This document shows positions 42,155 to 51,534 of a stretch of DNA of 64,000 nt, in pieces. The notes beneath the pieces are model-generated. The model searched no databases, was not told the DNA's origin, and saw only the letters and a list, made by a program, of their open reading frames with translations. The position numbers and the translations under genes are program-made. The stretch comes from Polynucleobacter sp. AM-25C3 (GTDB lineage Bacteria > Pseudomonadota > Gammaproteobacteria > Burkholderiales > Burkholderiaceae): the NCBI RefSeq assembly GCF_018882335.1, contig NZ_JACVOS010000013.1:1-64000 (forward strand). The letters are read 5' to 3'. Positions within the stretch are counted from its first letter, which is position 1. Each line of letters begins with the position of its first letter.

Positions 42155-42889
42155 ATGGCCAAACCGATCTCACTCGAAAAAATATTATTTAGCCAAGGCT
42201 TTGGTACTAGGCGCTATTGCAGCGATTTGGTCTACGCTGAACTAGTCAAAGTCAATGGTGTTTTGGCGGTGGACCCAGAAGAGCGAATTGCTACTGAGGG
42301 TTTGATGCTCAATGTAGAAGGACAGGATTGGGAATTTCATGAAAAAGCCTATATCGCCTTCAACAAGCCACCAAACTATGAGTGCTCCCATAAGACCACC
42401 CATCATCCCAGTGTTTATAGTTTATTGCCCAAGCCTTTTGTAGAGCGGGGTCTGCAATGTGTGGGTCGTTTGGACTTTGATACGACCGGCTTAATTTTAA
42501 TTTCTGATGATGGTCAATTTATCCATAAGATGACTACGCCAAAGAAAAATATTGGTAAGGTGTATGAGATCACGACACCGGAGCCAATCACTCAAAAGCA
42601 GATGGATCATTTACTCAAGGGTGTGGTGCTAGATGATGATCCAAAACCCTGTTTTGCAACAGCCTGCCAACAGCTTGGTGAGCATACTTTGGCAATGACG
42701 ATTGTTGAGGGGCGCTACCATCAAGTAAAGCGGATGATGGCTGCTGTTGGGAATCATGTTGCCAAGCTACACCGAACCGATATTGGGCAATACGTGATGC
42801 CTACTGATTTGGCTGAGGGTGAGTGGCGCTGGCTTTATCCAGGGGATCTTAAGAAGTTATCTAAGAGTGTGGATGCACCCATTGTCTAA
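42155..42889 (+). CDS. rsuA: 16S rRNA pseudouridine synthase (RsuA family)
   Basis: The 244-residue enzyme has an S4-like RNA-binding start (ISLEKILFSQGFGTRRYCSDLV) and the catalytic GRLDFDTTGLILISDDG motif with the nucleophilic Asp, then EGRYHQVKRMMAAVG. RsuA makes pseudouridine 516 in 16S rRNA. RluB/RluE-type relatives act on 23S rRNA, so the exact site is not certain. Confidence 0.88.
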   Translation: MAKPISLEKILFSQGFGTRRYCSDLVYAELVKVNGVLAVDPEERIATEGLMLNVEGQDWEFHEKAYIAFNKPPNYECSHKTTHHPSVYSLLPKPFVERGLQCVGRLDFDTTGLILISDDGQFIHKMTTPKKNIGKVYEITTPEPITQKQMDHLLKGVVLDDDPKPCFATACQQLGEHTLAMTIVEGRYHQVKRMMAAVGNHVAKLHRTDIGQYVMPTDLAEGEWRWLYPGDLKKLSKSVDAPIV

Positions 42890-43187
42890 GCCAAATCTTC
42901 TGGCAAAGGATTTTGATTTTGCAAAAGCGCTACCTGATTGGCAAGTGAATTTGAGCAACCCAGAGTTGACGCGGGTATTTATATTTAAAGACTTTAAAAG
43001 CGCCTTTCAATTCATGACGCTTTGTGCAAACTATGCAGAAGAATTAGATCATCATCCTGATTGGTCAAACTCTTGGAATACGGTATCTGTTCGCTTGAGT
43101 ACTCACTCAATGAAAGCCTTGACTGAGCTAGATATCACCATGGCATACGCCATGGATCAATTTGCGCTTCGGGTCTTGGGGCAGTAA
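42873..43187 (+). CDS. phhB: pterin-4a-carbinolamine dehydratase
   Basis: The protein (about 104 residues) has the dehydratase signature EELDHHPDWSNSWNTVSVRLSTH, with the two catalytic histidines adjacent. It recycles the pterin cofactor of aromatic amino acid hydroxylases, or acts in other pterin chemistry. The ATG at 42873 overlaps the pseudouridine synthase end by 17 bases, so the two are translationally linked. A longer frame to 42819 is unlikely. Confidence 0.88.
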   Translation: MHPLSKPNLLAKDFDFAKALPDWQVNLSNPELTRVFIFKDFKSAFQFMTLCANYAEELDHHPDWSNSWNTVSVRLSTHSMKALTELDITMAYAMDQFALRVLGQ

Positions 43188-43194
43188 ATATACC

Positions 43195-43413
43195 TTACTG
43201 AATTTCCTCATCCTCTTCATCTTCAGAGGTAATGCTCATGAGGATGGTTGCTAAGAGACCATAAACAACTTCAGTGGCGATCATGCCGTCTTCATCAAGC
43301 TCATCAATCAGATCATTCAAGCAATCTTCTGTGGGCTCATTCAACAGCGTCATGGCACATTCGCACCCGTAGTCAAAATCTTCGTCGTTTTGGGTTTGAG
43401 TGTCGTTCGTCAT
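43195..43413 (-). CDS. small acidic protein of unknown function
   Basis: The 72-residue protein is very acidic (NDEDFDYGCECAM and EDEEDEEIQ at the end) with a hydrophobic middle (VVYGLLATILMSI). Two cysteines are at CEC. No family is recognised. It converges with the pterin dehydratase gene. Confidence 0.5.
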   Translation of the reverse strand: MTNDTQTQNDEDFDYGCECAMTLLNEPTEDCLNDLIDELDEDGMIATEVVYGLLATILMSITSEDEEDEEIQ

Positions 43414-43471
43414 ATAAATCCTTTAAGTGATACTGCAGAATAGCAAATAATGTCTCGCAAGCACAGACCCA

Positions 43472-44020
43472 TTACTTCACAAGGGCAAGAACTTCTTTAA
43501 AGACTGGATTTTTGGCGGTTTTTAGCCATTCAAAGGCAAGCATCTCACTGCTAATGAGTCGAGCCCCCGCACTCTGGAGTCGATCGAGTGCAATGTGTTT
43601 ATCGAGTGCGTGGCGTGAGCCGACGCCATCAACCACCACAGAGACATCGTATCCCTCATCTATGAGCTTGAGCGCTGTTTGCATTAAGCAGACATGGGTC
43701 TCACACCCCATCAGAATGCATTGCTTGCGTTTTTGCGGTAGTGCCTCAATGAGGCCATCGGCGCAGGCATTGAAATGCTCTTTGCTAATCGTCTTACTGC
43801 AATAGGTCTTAATGGACTCCAGGTTGCTACCAAGGCTGCCAGGGCTTTGCTCGGTGCCAATGATGGGAATCTCTAGTAGGTGGGCGATTTTAGCGGTGCG
43901 GATGCAATGATTCAGCACTTCTTCACCGTGATCAATTGCGGGCATGAGGCGCCCTTGTAAATCAATCAAGATGAGGACTGAGGTTTGCGAAGCAATTTGG
44001 TTTGTTCTATCTGTAGTCAT
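43472..44020 (-). CDS. isochorismatase-family hydrolase (YcaC-like)
   Basis: The protein of 182 residues has the isochorismatase-fold catalytic elements: Asp in LILIDLQG, a Lys in ISKEHFNA and the nucleophile Cys in LMGCETHVCL. YcaC-type enzymes are amidohydrolases of unclear substrate. The ATG at 44020 is preferred; an in-frame GTG at 44059 would add 13 residues. Confidence 0.83.
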   Translation of the reverse strand: MTTDRTNQIASQTSVLILIDLQGRLMPAIDHGEEVLNHCIRTAKIAHLLEIPIIGTEQSPGSLGSNLESIKTYCSKTISKEHFNACADGLIEALPQKRKQCILMGCETHVCLMQTALKLIDEGYDVSVVVDGVGSRHALDKHIALDRLQSAGARLISSEMLAFEWLKTAKNPVFKEVLALVK

Positions 44021-44120
44021 TTTTCTGGATGTGTCGCCGATGGATTCATGGGTACTCACTCAATATAGCCCGATGGTTTAGGATACCTTTATTACCTACT
44101 TGTATAAAGCCCGGCGTCCT

Positions 44121-45479
44121 ATGTCTGAGAATCCTCAATTAGCAAAAAATACGCTCGGTGGATTTGAATCCTTTGTGATGGGTATTGCAGGCACTGCACC
44201 GGCCTTCAGTGTGGCGGTTACAACGGCAACCATCGTATCTTCAGTTGGCGTTTTATCGGTTGGTAGCGTACTGTACTGCGGCTTCATCATGTTTGGCATT
44301 ACCTTGGCCTTTATTCACTTGAGCAAAATCACGCCAAATGCGGGAGCTGCCTATGCATGGGTGGGCCATGTGTTTGGCCCGATTTGGGGGTATTTCGCAG
44401 GATGGGGGCTTTTAATTGCCTCAATATTTTTTATGGTCTCCGCGACTATTCCGGCGGCTACCTCGACTCTGCTTTTGCTAGCGCCTTCTTATATAGATAG
44501 CACCGAAGCAGTTGCTGGGATTGCAGCGCTTTGGCTGACCCTAATTACAGCTGTTGTCACGCGTGGCATCAAGCATTCGAGTTACGTACAAATCACCTTT
44601 ACTGTTTTTGAAACAGCCATTTTGCTTGCTCTCATCATTGGTGGGTTTATTCGCTACTGGGGTTCTCCAGCACACCCACCTTCGGTCATTTGGTTCTCGC
44701 CGTTCTCATTCTCGCCTCAGCTGTTTGCTACCGGAGCATTAACAGCCATTTTCTTTTTCTGGGGCTGGGATGTCACGATGAACTTAAGCGAAGAAAGTAA
44801 GTCCAGTGCGAAACGAATTTCTGGGGCCGCGAGTACAGGGGCATTTTGGTCGGTATTAAACATGATGTTATTTTTTACGATCATGATCGTTGTTATTTTG
44901 ATTGTGCTGACTGATGCGGAAATTGCCAGTGCCGATACCAATGTCTTATTTGCTGTAGCTACTAAACTGTTTCCGGAGCCCTGGAACTATCTTGCAGTCT
45001 TTTGCACGATCTTAAGTACGGTAGGAACTATAGAGACACAGATTCTGCAATTTAGCCGCAGTCTTTTTTCAATGGCGCGCGATGGGATGCTACATTCTCG
45101 ATATGCCAAGATACATCCGCAATGGCAAACTCCTTGGGCTGCAACAGTAGTGATTTGGGCTATGGGGATGTTGTTGCTCTTCACCTCTTCGTATATGCCT
45201 TCGGTGAAAGTGATTTTGTCGAGCTCTATTTTGGCGATCGGATTTCAGATTTGCTTCTATATGAGTCTTGCGGGGTTTGCTTGCGCTTGGCACTATCGTC
45301 ACAAGTTGCGTACTGGATTAGGAAGCGCCTTGGGATGCGTGCTTTGGCCGCTGATGTCGGCGCTTTTCATGGTGTTTATTGCCCTCTACAGCATCCCCAC
45401 TTTTGATTTACTGACCAATCTCCTGGGTTTGGGCGGTCTCTTGATTGGATTTATCCCGCTCATGTTGAATCGCAAGTGA
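44121..45479 (+). CDS. APC-family amino acid permease
   Basis: The protein of 452 residues has twelve predicted membrane segments with the APC family start GGFESFVMGIAGTAPAFSVAV and a conserved helix 6 region FFFWGWDVTMNLSEESKSS. Substrate is probably an amino acid or polyamine. The ATG at 44121 is preferred over the TTG at 44100. Confidence 0.85.
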   Translation: MSENPQLAKNTLGGFESFVMGIAGTAPAFSVAVTTATIVSSVGVLSVGSVLYCGFIMFGITLAFIHLSKITPNAGAAYAWVGHVFGPIWGYFAGWGLLIASIFFMVSATIPAATSTLLLLAPSYIDSTEAVAGIAALWLTLITAVVTRGIKHSSYVQITFTVFETAILLALIIGGFIRYWGSPAHPPSVIWFSPFSFSPQLFATGALTAIFFFWGWDVTMNLSEESKSSAKRISGAASTGAFWSVLNMMLFFTIMIVVILIVLTDAEIASADTNVLFAVATKLFPEPWNYLAVFCTILSTVGTIETQILQFSRSLFSMARDGMLHSRYAKIHPQWQTPWAATVVIWAMGMLLLFTSSYMPSVKVILSSSILAIGFQICFYMSLAGFACAWHYRHKLRTGLGSALGCVLWPLMSALFMVFIALYSIPTFDLLTNLLGLGGLLIGFIPLMLNRK

Positions 45480-45553
45480 TGGGAGTGGTGATTGTGAGAT
45501 GGGTAAGGGGCTTTGGTCCTAAAATATGAATCCCCATTCATTCTGTATTTAGC

Positions 45554-46336
45554 ATGCCCTTCATGATTTCATTGGTTCAGGCATTTAACGACCACTCCAC
45601 CACCTTCTTTGTGATGGCGGCTGTTAGCGTCTTGATTGTCGGCATTTCTAAAAGCGGCTTTGGTGCCGGTTTGGGGGTGCTATCCCTGCCGCTCATGGCA
45701 AGTCAGTCAAGCATTAATGAGGCCTTAGCCATCTTATTGCCACTTCTGATTGCGATTGACTTGGTTGGATTGAAGCGATTTCTTAGAAATGCCGACTGGA
45801 GAATACTCAAGCTGGTTTTGTTGCCTGCAGCATTCGGGATGCTTTTGGGCTATCTCTTCTTCTCTGTAATTACTCCAAAAATCCTATCCCTATCGATTGG
45901 CCTCTTTGCTTTGTTATTTTTAATTCAGAGTCTTGTGATGTCTCATCTGGATCTCAAGGATGCAAAACCATTCCCATGGCTTGGTAGATTAATGGGCTGT
46001 GTGTCTGGCTTCACTTCTTTTGTTGCGCATATAGGTGGCCCCCCAATTACGATCTATATGTTGAGAGAAAAAGTCTCTCCCATGGTGTACACCTCAACTT
46101 TAGGTATATTTTTTACCGTGATTAATTTTGGCAAGCTTGCTCCTTATGCGTACCTTGATCTACTGAACTTTAATCAACTAGCCACTTCAATACTTTTGCT
46201 GCCTTTGGTGCCAGTGGGTGTTTATCTCGGGTTCTATTTGGCTAAGAAGATTTCAGCAAAGTGGTACTACATCATTGTTCAATTCTTCTTATTGGTGGCG
46301 AGTATTAAATTAATTGCTGATGGCTTACTTGCCTAA
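45554..46336 (+). CDS. TauE/SafE-family transporter (second in window)
   Basis: The 260-residue protein has about seven membrane segments and the family motif ISKSGFGAGLGVLSLPLM near the start and SGFTSFVAHIGGPPITIY in the second half. It is a sulfite or organic-anion exporter family member, distant from the copy at 22,506-23,330. Nearby genes do not suggest a substrate. Its end overlaps the next small reading frame. Confidence 0.85.
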   Translation: MPFMISLVQAFNDHSTTFFVMAAVSVLIVGISKSGFGAGLGVLSLPLMASQSSINEALAILLPLLIAIDLVGLKRFLRNADWRILKLVLLPAAFGMLLGYLFFSVITPKILSLSIGLFALLFLIQSLVMSHLDLKDAKPFPWLGRLMGCVSGFTSFVAHIGGPPITIYMLREKVSPMVYTSTLGIFFTVINFGKLAPYAYLDLLNFNQLATSILLLPLVPVGVYLGFYLAKKISAKWYYIIVQFFLLVASIKLIADGLLA

Positions 46337-46355
46337 GCCAAGTCTAGAAAGTGTG

Positions 46356-46691
46356 ATGAGTACTCAAATGCAAATTCAAAATCAAACTAAACCTCGTGTG
46401 ATTTCAGTGCTGTTAGTTACCTTGGGATTGGGATTTCCAATGCTCGTGGGTGGGCAAACATATTCGCCCTACACACCTGCCCAGATACAAGAGTTTAATC
46501 AGCAGCCGATTTCGCCGGCAGAGACCCCAATGGGCCCCGTTTACTTAAGCCCTGCGCCAGCTCAGCAACAGCCTAGGCCATCATTTGATTCTCGGTATAT
46601 TAAGAATCCAGATGGGGAGGAGCAGGCTGAAGCCCAGGGTGCAGAGTCTGCTGCACCATTTGAGCCAATACCTGCCACCATTACTTTTTAA
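46356..46691 (+). CDS. Pro/Gln-rich secreted or anchored small protein, unknown
   Basis: The protein of about 111 residues has a hydrophobic N-terminal segment (VISVLLVTLGLGFPMLVGG), probably a signal peptide, and then a low-complexity Pro/Gln/Ala-rich region. No domain is recognised. The ATG at 46356 lies soon after the TauE/SafE stop. It precedes the parvulin gene by about 57 bases. Confidence 0.5.
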   Translation: MSTQMQIQNQTKPRVISVLLVTLGLGFPMLVGGQTYSPYTPAQIQEFNQQPISPAETPMGPVYLSPAPAQQQPRPSFDSRYIKNPDGEEQAEAQGAESAAPFEPIPATITF

Positions 46692-46748
46692 GCCGTAGTT
46701 TAAGGTCAACTGTTACTATTACTTATACATTTTAGAAAAGAGTTATTC

Positions 46749-47567
46749 ATGAAATCATCCTTCATCCGCAGTCTTGTGACGGTAGTCCTATCTTTAACCT
46801 TGGTGACTGTTGCCCATGCTCAAGACGAATTACCTATTAATGCAGCAGCCTCAGTCAACGGTGTGATTATCTCTAATGACACCGTTGAGCAAGGCATTCA
46901 GGCGGCATTGTCCCAAGGTCAAAAAGATTCACCAGAGCTTCGCAAAGCAGTCTTAGGGAAGATGATTGAAATCTCCCTCTTGTCGCAACAAGCAGATAAA
47001 GACGGGCTCGCGAATTCTGATAAAGCGAATCGTCAGTTAGCCTTGATTCGTCAAAACTATTTGGCAGATTTAGAGCTATCGACTTTTATGTCAAAAAATC
47101 CCGTGACTGATGCTGATGTACAAGCTGAATACAATCGTGAGATTGCCTCTTTAGGTTCGCAGGGCATGATCGTGGAATATAAAGTAAGTGATATTGCTGT
47201 AGCCACTGAAGCTGATGCGCAAGCTGCCTTAGCCAGAATTAAAAAGGGCGAGTCTTTTGATAAGGTGGCCAAGAGCGTTTCATTGGCGCCAAATAAAGTT
47301 CAGGGCGGGGCCGTGGGTTGGGTTCAAGCAGGGCAGACCTTACCGCAGATTGCTAGCGTCCTGATTACACTGTCTAAGGGTCAGGTGTCCCCGGCGCCTA
47401 TTCAAATGCCACAAGGCTGGTATTTAATTAAGCTGGAAGATAAAAAATCTAGCAAACCGCCTACTTTTGAACAGGCTAAGGCAGCTGTTCGCAATGGCTT
47501 GACACAGAAAAAGCAATTTGAATTCTTGTCACAATTGCGTCAGGGCGCCAATATTGTCGTGCGCTAA
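46749..47567 (+). CDS. periplasmic parvulin-type peptidyl-prolyl isomerase (SurA/PpiC-like)
   Basis: The 272-residue protein has a signal peptide (cleavage after AHA, residue ~24), a SurA-like N-terminal helical domain (ASVNGVIISNDTVEQGIQ) and a parvulin domain (KVSDIAVATEADAQAALARI, VQGGAVGWVQAGQ, PIQMPQGWYLIKLED). It assists folding of exported proteins. A terminator follows. Confidence 0.9.
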   Translation: MKSSFIRSLVTVVLSLTLVTVAHAQDELPINAAASVNGVIISNDTVEQGIQAALSQGQKDSPELRKAVLGKMIEISLLSQQADKDGLANSDKANRQLALIRQNYLADLELSTFMSKNPVTDADVQAEYNREIASLGSQGMIVEYKVSDIAVATEADAQAALARIKKGESFDKVAKSVSLAPNKVQGGAVGWVQAGQTLPQIASVLITLSKGQVSPAPIQMPQGWYLIKLEDKKSSKPPTFEQAKAAVRNGLTQKKQFEFLSQLRQGANIVVR

Positions 47568-47585
47568 GCTATTCGCTAATTATTA

Positions 47586-47611
47586 AAAAGGGCGCCCAAG
47601 GGCGCTCTTTT
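47586..47611 (+). terminator. terminator after the parvulin gene
   Basis: AAAAGGGCGCC (47586-47596), loop CAAG and GGCGCTCTTTT (47601-47611) form an 11-pair stem with one G-T pair, ending in Ts. Confidence 0.85.
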
Positions 47612-47705
47612 GCATTCTAGGTAAGTCTCTAGCGGTTTTTCTCTATCTGAATGTTGTTCATTCGGGAGTAGATTTAAACAATAACTGATTGAACAAGGGG
47701 CGAAA

Positions 47706-48269
47706 ATGAGCAAGAATCCATTTGATTTAAGTGCAGTTGCAAATCAGACCAAAGGAGTCGAGGCGGCTAAGGCGGTTGGCCAAGTGGCATTGACGAGTGC
47801 TCAGGCGATTGCTCAGTTAAATCAACGGGCCGCACAAGAGCTTGCTTCTCGCCTGCAAACTAAAGTTGCTCAGCTCATGAAAACCCAAGACCCAAAGGCG
47901 GCATTTGATTATGTGCATGCTGAGGTGCTGCAAGATGCGGCGAAAGAAGTTGCCGACTATCAGGCCCAGCTTTTTCAAGCTTTGGCCAGTGGCAATAAAG
48001 AGCTAGCGAAGATTGCGGAGGCCATGATTAAAGAATCACAACATGACTTGATTCATTTTGTAAATGAAGCCACTCAAAATGCGCCCGCTGGAACAGAACC
48101 CTACACCTCAGTATTCAAAACTTCCTTTAGTAATGCGCTCCAGAATTTTGAATTGATTCGCGCGGCAATGGCAGACTCATTTGTAAACTTTGAGAAGAGT
48201 GTGGAAAACATGAGTCAGTTTTCCACAGCACAAAACAATACCACTGCACCAAAGCCAAAAAAGAAATAG
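47706..48269 (+). CDS. phaP: phasin family protein
   Basis: The 187-residue helical protein resembles phasins that coat polyhydroxyalkanoate granules (MSKNPFDLSAVANQTKGVEAAKAV, long amphipathic helices, Lys-rich end). A GGGGCG site lies just before the ATG. No PHA synthase is in the window, so the granule role is assumed from the family. Confidence 0.85.
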   Translation: MSKNPFDLSAVANQTKGVEAAKAVGQVALTSAQAIAQLNQRAAQELASRLQTKVAQLMKTQDPKAAFDYVHAEVLQDAAKEVADYQAQLFQALASGNKELAKIAEAMIKESQHDLIHFVNEATQNAPAGTEPYTSVFKTSFSNALQNFELIRAAMADSFVNFEKSVENMSQFSTAQNNTTAPKPKKK

Positions 48270-48275
48270 TGTTTT

Positions 48276-49244
48276 TTATATTACTAACTTGGCAATCATG
48301 GCATATAGAGGAATGCCTAAAATAATATTGAACGGGAAGGTGATGCCCAGGGACATACCCATATATAGGGCTGGATTCACCTCCGGCAACGCATGTCGTA
48401 AAACAGCTGGCACGGCAATGTAGGAGGCGCTTGAAGCAAGAACCATCAGCAAAATAGTATTGCCAAGTGGCAGGCCAATCAGCTTGCAGAGTGCCAATGC
48501 GATGAGAGCATGTGAGAGCGGGGAGGCAACTGCATAGAGCAGGGTGATGGGTGGCTTGCCACGTAGGCCTTTAATATTTCTGGCTGCCATTAGCCCCATG
48601 TCCAATAGAAAAAATGCGAGCATTCCCTTGAAAAGATCAATAGAAAACGGCGCCATCAGTTTTTGACCTGCATCTCCGCTTACTAGGCCAACCACCATCG
48701 ACCCAAGCAGCAAGAGTTGTGCTCCGTCGGTGAAGGACTCATGCAGAATTTTTGAGATACCAGTTTGCTGAATGCTGGTTTGAATTTGGGTCGCATGCGC
48801 AACCCTTGCTTTGTTTGCTAAAACAATTGCCAAGATGATCGCTGGGGACTCCATCAGCGCCATCGCCGCTGCCATATGGCCGCCATAGCTGATATTGAAT
48901 TGATCCAAATATTGAGTAGCCGTGATGAATGTCACGGCACTGACAGAGCCATAGGTAGCAGCAACAGCCGCCGCATCAAATGCATTTAGTTTGGTTCTGA
49001 GAATTTGATAGCCAATGATGGGAATCAGAACCGCTAAAAATATTGCGAGACCAAGTGAGAGGGCGATTTCTGTTGTAAAGCCTGATTTATGTAGCGCAAA
49101 TCCACCCTTGAGGCCCAGCGCCATTAATAAGTAGAGCGATAGAAAACGAGCAATTGGTTGCGGAATTTCCAGGTTCGACTTCACGGCACCAGCAAATGCG
49201 CCAAATATAAAAAACAGGATTGCTGGATCTAAAAAATTTGCCAT
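48276..49244 (-). CDS. SbtA-like sodium-dependent bicarbonate permease
   Basis: The 322-residue protein has about ten membrane segments arranged in two halves (QPIARFLSLYLLMALGLKGG, ATYGSVSAVTFITATQYL; MLVLASSASYIAVPAVLRHA), matching the SbtA/DUF897 family of sodium-bicarbonate symporters known from cyanobacteria. In a heterotroph it may supply bicarbonate for carboxylation reactions. It is followed upstream, on the same strand, by a NhaR-like regulator with only three bases between the two genes. Confidence 0.85.
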   Translation of the reverse strand: MANFLDPAILFFIFGAFAGAVKSNLEIPQPIARFLSLYLLMALGLKGGFALHKSGFTTEIALSLGLAIFLAVLIPIIGYQILRTKLNAFDAAAVAATYGSVSAVTFITATQYLDQFNISYGGHMAAAMALMESPAIILAIVLANKARVAHATQIQTSIQQTGISKILHESFTDGAQLLLLGSMVVGLVSGDAGQKLMAPFSIDLFKGMLAFFLLDMGLMAARNIKGLRGKPPITLLYAVASPLSHALIALALCKLIGLPLGNTILLMVLASSASYIAVPAVLRHALPEVNPALYMGMSLGITFPFNIILGIPLYAMIAKLVI

Positions 49245-49247
49245 AAC

Positions 49248-50120
49248 CTAACGCCTGATAATTGCTTCTACTAGTGGGTGCTGAATTTTCTTCTCTGAGC
49301 GAATAGCGTAAAAATATTCGTAGATGTTCTCACACTTGCCAATCATTTCGATGTGATACGTTTCTTGTAAATCTTTCTTGATGCTTTCCCCGGCTGGAAA
49401 AACCCCAAGACCGCTGGCTGCAAAGGTTTTCAGTAGGGCGCTATCCTCGAACTCGCCGGCAATATTCGGGTTGATACCGTTTTCAGCAAACCATTGATCT
49501 ATCAAGTGACGAACCTTTGAGTGAGAGGTTGGCAGCAGAATAGGCAACTCATTCAGGCACGCAGGAAAGGCTTTCTTGGACTGCTTGAGTAGCTTCTTGG
49601 AGCCAAACCAAGCAATTGATGACTTGATTAATTCTTCGCTGTAGACATGAAGATTTTTGTTGATTGGAGCAGGTCTATCGGCAAGCACAATATCTAACCT
49701 ATGTAAGGCTAGATCTGCCAAGAGATCCTCAAATTCACCTTCATGCGCAATCAGTTGCACATCATTTTTTTCTAGGATGGGTTCCAGTAATTGCTTAGTT
49801 ACCAGCTTGGGCAAACCATCCGATACGCCAACCGTAATTTTGGTTTTAGGAGAGCTTGCAGCCTCCCTTACTGCTTCAGGCAGGCGCTCGCCTAAGAGAA
49901 AGATTTGGTCGGCAATTTCGAGGGCAGCAAACCCAGATTCGGTTAGGGCAATACCCCGACCAGCCGGTTTAAATAGTAGATACCCCAATGATTTCTCTAA
50001 TTCATGCACTTGGGCGCTAATCGTCTGGATCGCGATATTGAGGCGTTCAGCAGCCTTAGACATGCTGGCTTCCTTGGCTACTACCCAGAAGTAGTAAAGG
50101 TGACGGTAGTTATAGAGCAT
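49248..50120 (-). CDS. LysR-type regulator (NhaR-like)
   Basis: The 290-residue protein has the NhaR-like start YNYRHLYYFWVVAKEASMSKAAERL and an N-terminal helix-turn-helix with SAQVHELEKSLGYLLF. NhaR responds to sodium. The gene precedes the SbtA-like sodium-bicarbonate permease, so it probably regulates it. No GntR- or CmpR-specific feature is visible. Confidence 0.83.
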   Translation of the reverse strand: MLYNYRHLYYFWVVAKEASMSKAAERLNIAIQTISAQVHELEKSLGYLLFKPAGRGIALTESGFAALEIADQIFLLGERLPEAVREAASSPKTKITVGVSDGLPKLVTKQLLEPILEKNDVQLIAHEGEFEDLLADLALHRLDIVLADRPAPINKNLHVYSEELIKSSIAWFGSKKLLKQSKKAFPACLNELPILLPTSHSKVRHLIDQWFAENGINPNIAGEFEDSALLKTFAASGLGVFPAGESIKKDLQETYHIEMIGKCENIYEYFYAIRSEKKIQHPLVEAIIRR

Positions 50121-50239
50121 TTTAATTGTCAGGTTTTTACGAAATTACTATCAATATATCTCTGCTTTTATATAAGTGCAAATCAGCCTAAATTAACCCT
50201 ATGTAAATCCATGGAATTCATGGGTAATTAAATGAGGAG

Positions 50240-51511
50240 ATGACATTGGAACTATTTAGCCCGGAATTTTTTTCGGCTTTGCTGGCAATTATTGTGATTG
50301 ACTTGGTGCTCGCAGGTGATAACGCTATTGTTATTGCGCTGGCTGCCAGAAACCTGCCGGCACATTTGCAGAAAAAAGCGATTGTATGGGGCGCTGTTGG
50401 AGCGATCGCGGTACGTAGTGCTATGACTTTATTGGTTGTCTATTTGCTGAAGATTCCTGGTTTGATGCTGATAGGTGGATTGCTTTTGGTTTGGATTGCT
50501 TACCGCCTACTCAACCCTACGCAAGATGGTAATGAGCATGGGCAAGCATCCACTACCTTTTTTGGGGCAATGAAAACTATTGTGGTTGCAGATGCCATCA
50601 TGGGTCTAGACAATGTTCTTGCGGTAGCGGGTGCATCCCACGGCAGTTACGTGCTTGTTGTCCTTGGATTGTTAATTAGCATTCCAGTGGTTATCTGGGG
50701 CTCTACGCAAATACTCAAACTGGTCGAGCGCTTCCCTTCTGTGACCTATTTGGGTGCTGGCGTGCTGGCATGGACAGCTGTAAAAATGATGACCTCTGAG
50801 CCTATTTCTCAAGAGTGGCTTGCATCTCAGAACTCAGCTTTGGAGTACGTGATTCAAGTGGTGGTTGTATTGGGTGTATTAACAAGTGGCTTTATTAGAA
50901 GTAGGCGCGCACTTGAAGATGTGATTGCTTCTTCGGTTGTTGTTCCGGAGTCTGCAAAGTTCGTTTCACTAGAGCAGTCCCCTAATTTTGGAGAAAGCAA
51001 AATGAATAAAATTCTGATTCCAGTAGACTGTTCAAAAAATTCCGATATGGCAGTAAGGCACGCTGTAAGGACTTACGGGCAAGATCCAAACGCCTATTTT
51101 TATCTGTGCAATGTGCAGCCTACTTTATATCGTCATATCGGCAAATTTTTGAGTAAGCAAAACATTAATGAATGGCATGCTGAGCGTGCGGCTCAGGGTG
51201 CAGCCTCAGCATCTGCTTACCTCGAAAAGCATGGCTTGAACTTTTCCTTTGCCTATGTATGCGGCGATAAAGGTAGTGCTATTCGCGATGAAGCAATGCG
51301 ACTTGAATGTAATCGTATTGTGATTGGCACTTCAAAGAAAAACTCTCTGAGCAGATTGTTCGAGAACTCCACTACTGCCAAGCTATTGGAAATTAGCGAT
51401 ATTCCGGTAGAGGTAGTAACCGGCAGCTCCTTGCCTGCACTTGAGCGTTGGGGCATTCCGGCTCTAGGTGCTGGTGCGGCAACCGCGCTGATGGCTGTAG
51501 TGATCGATTAG
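50240..51511 (+). CDS. TerC-family membrane protein fused to a universal stress protein domain
   Basis: The 423-residue protein joins two domains. Residues ~1-225 are TerC-like with acidic membrane residues Asp21 and Asp27 (VIDLVLAGDNAI) and the later DAIMGLDNVLAV motif. Residues ~255-395 are a universal stress protein fold (MNKILIPVDCSKNSDMAVRHAV, GTSKKNSLSRLF). The usual second Gly of the USP ATP-binding loop is not evident. A final hydrophobic stretch could anchor the C-terminus. TerC relatives act in metal homeostasis. An internal ATG with a ribosome site occurs at 51002. The start is ATG 50240 or the TTG at 50246. Confidence 0.85.
   Translation: MTLELFSPEFFSALLAIIVIDLVLAGDNAIVIALAARNLPAHLQKKAIVWGAVGAIAVRSAMTLLVVYLLKIPGLMLIGGLLLVWIAYRLLNPTQDGNEHGQASTTFFGAMKTIVVADAIMGLDNVLAVAGASHGSYVLVVLGLLISIPVVIWGSTQILKLVERFPSVTYLGAGVLAWTAVKMMTSEPISQEWLASQNSALEYVIQVVVVLGVLTSGFIRSRRALEDVIASSVVVPESAKFVSLEQSPNFGESKMNKILIPVDCSKNSDMAVRHAVRTYGQDPNAYFYLCNVQPTLYRHIGKFLSKQNINEWHAERAAQGAASASAYLEKHGLNFSFAYVCGDKGSAIRDEAMRLECNRIVIGTSKKNSLSRLFENSTTAKLLEISDIPVEVVTGSSLPALERWGIPALGAGAATALMAVVID
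50990..51004 (+). promoter_or_regulatory. internal ribosome site and in-frame ATG within the TerC-USP gene
   Basis: GGAGAAAG (50990-50997) precedes ATG at 51002-51004, which is in frame at residue 255, exactly where the universal stress protein domain begins. A free USP protein of about 169 residues could therefore be made from the same mRNA. Use of this start is inferred. Confidence 0.45.
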
Positions 51512-51534
51512 TTTTAATCCTGCTGTTCTCTTTT

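Noticed and set aside
50121..50239. possible yybP-ykoY manganese riboswitch before the TerC-like gene
   Set aside because: The gap is only 119 bases, and no conserved core motifs of that riboswitch were seen.
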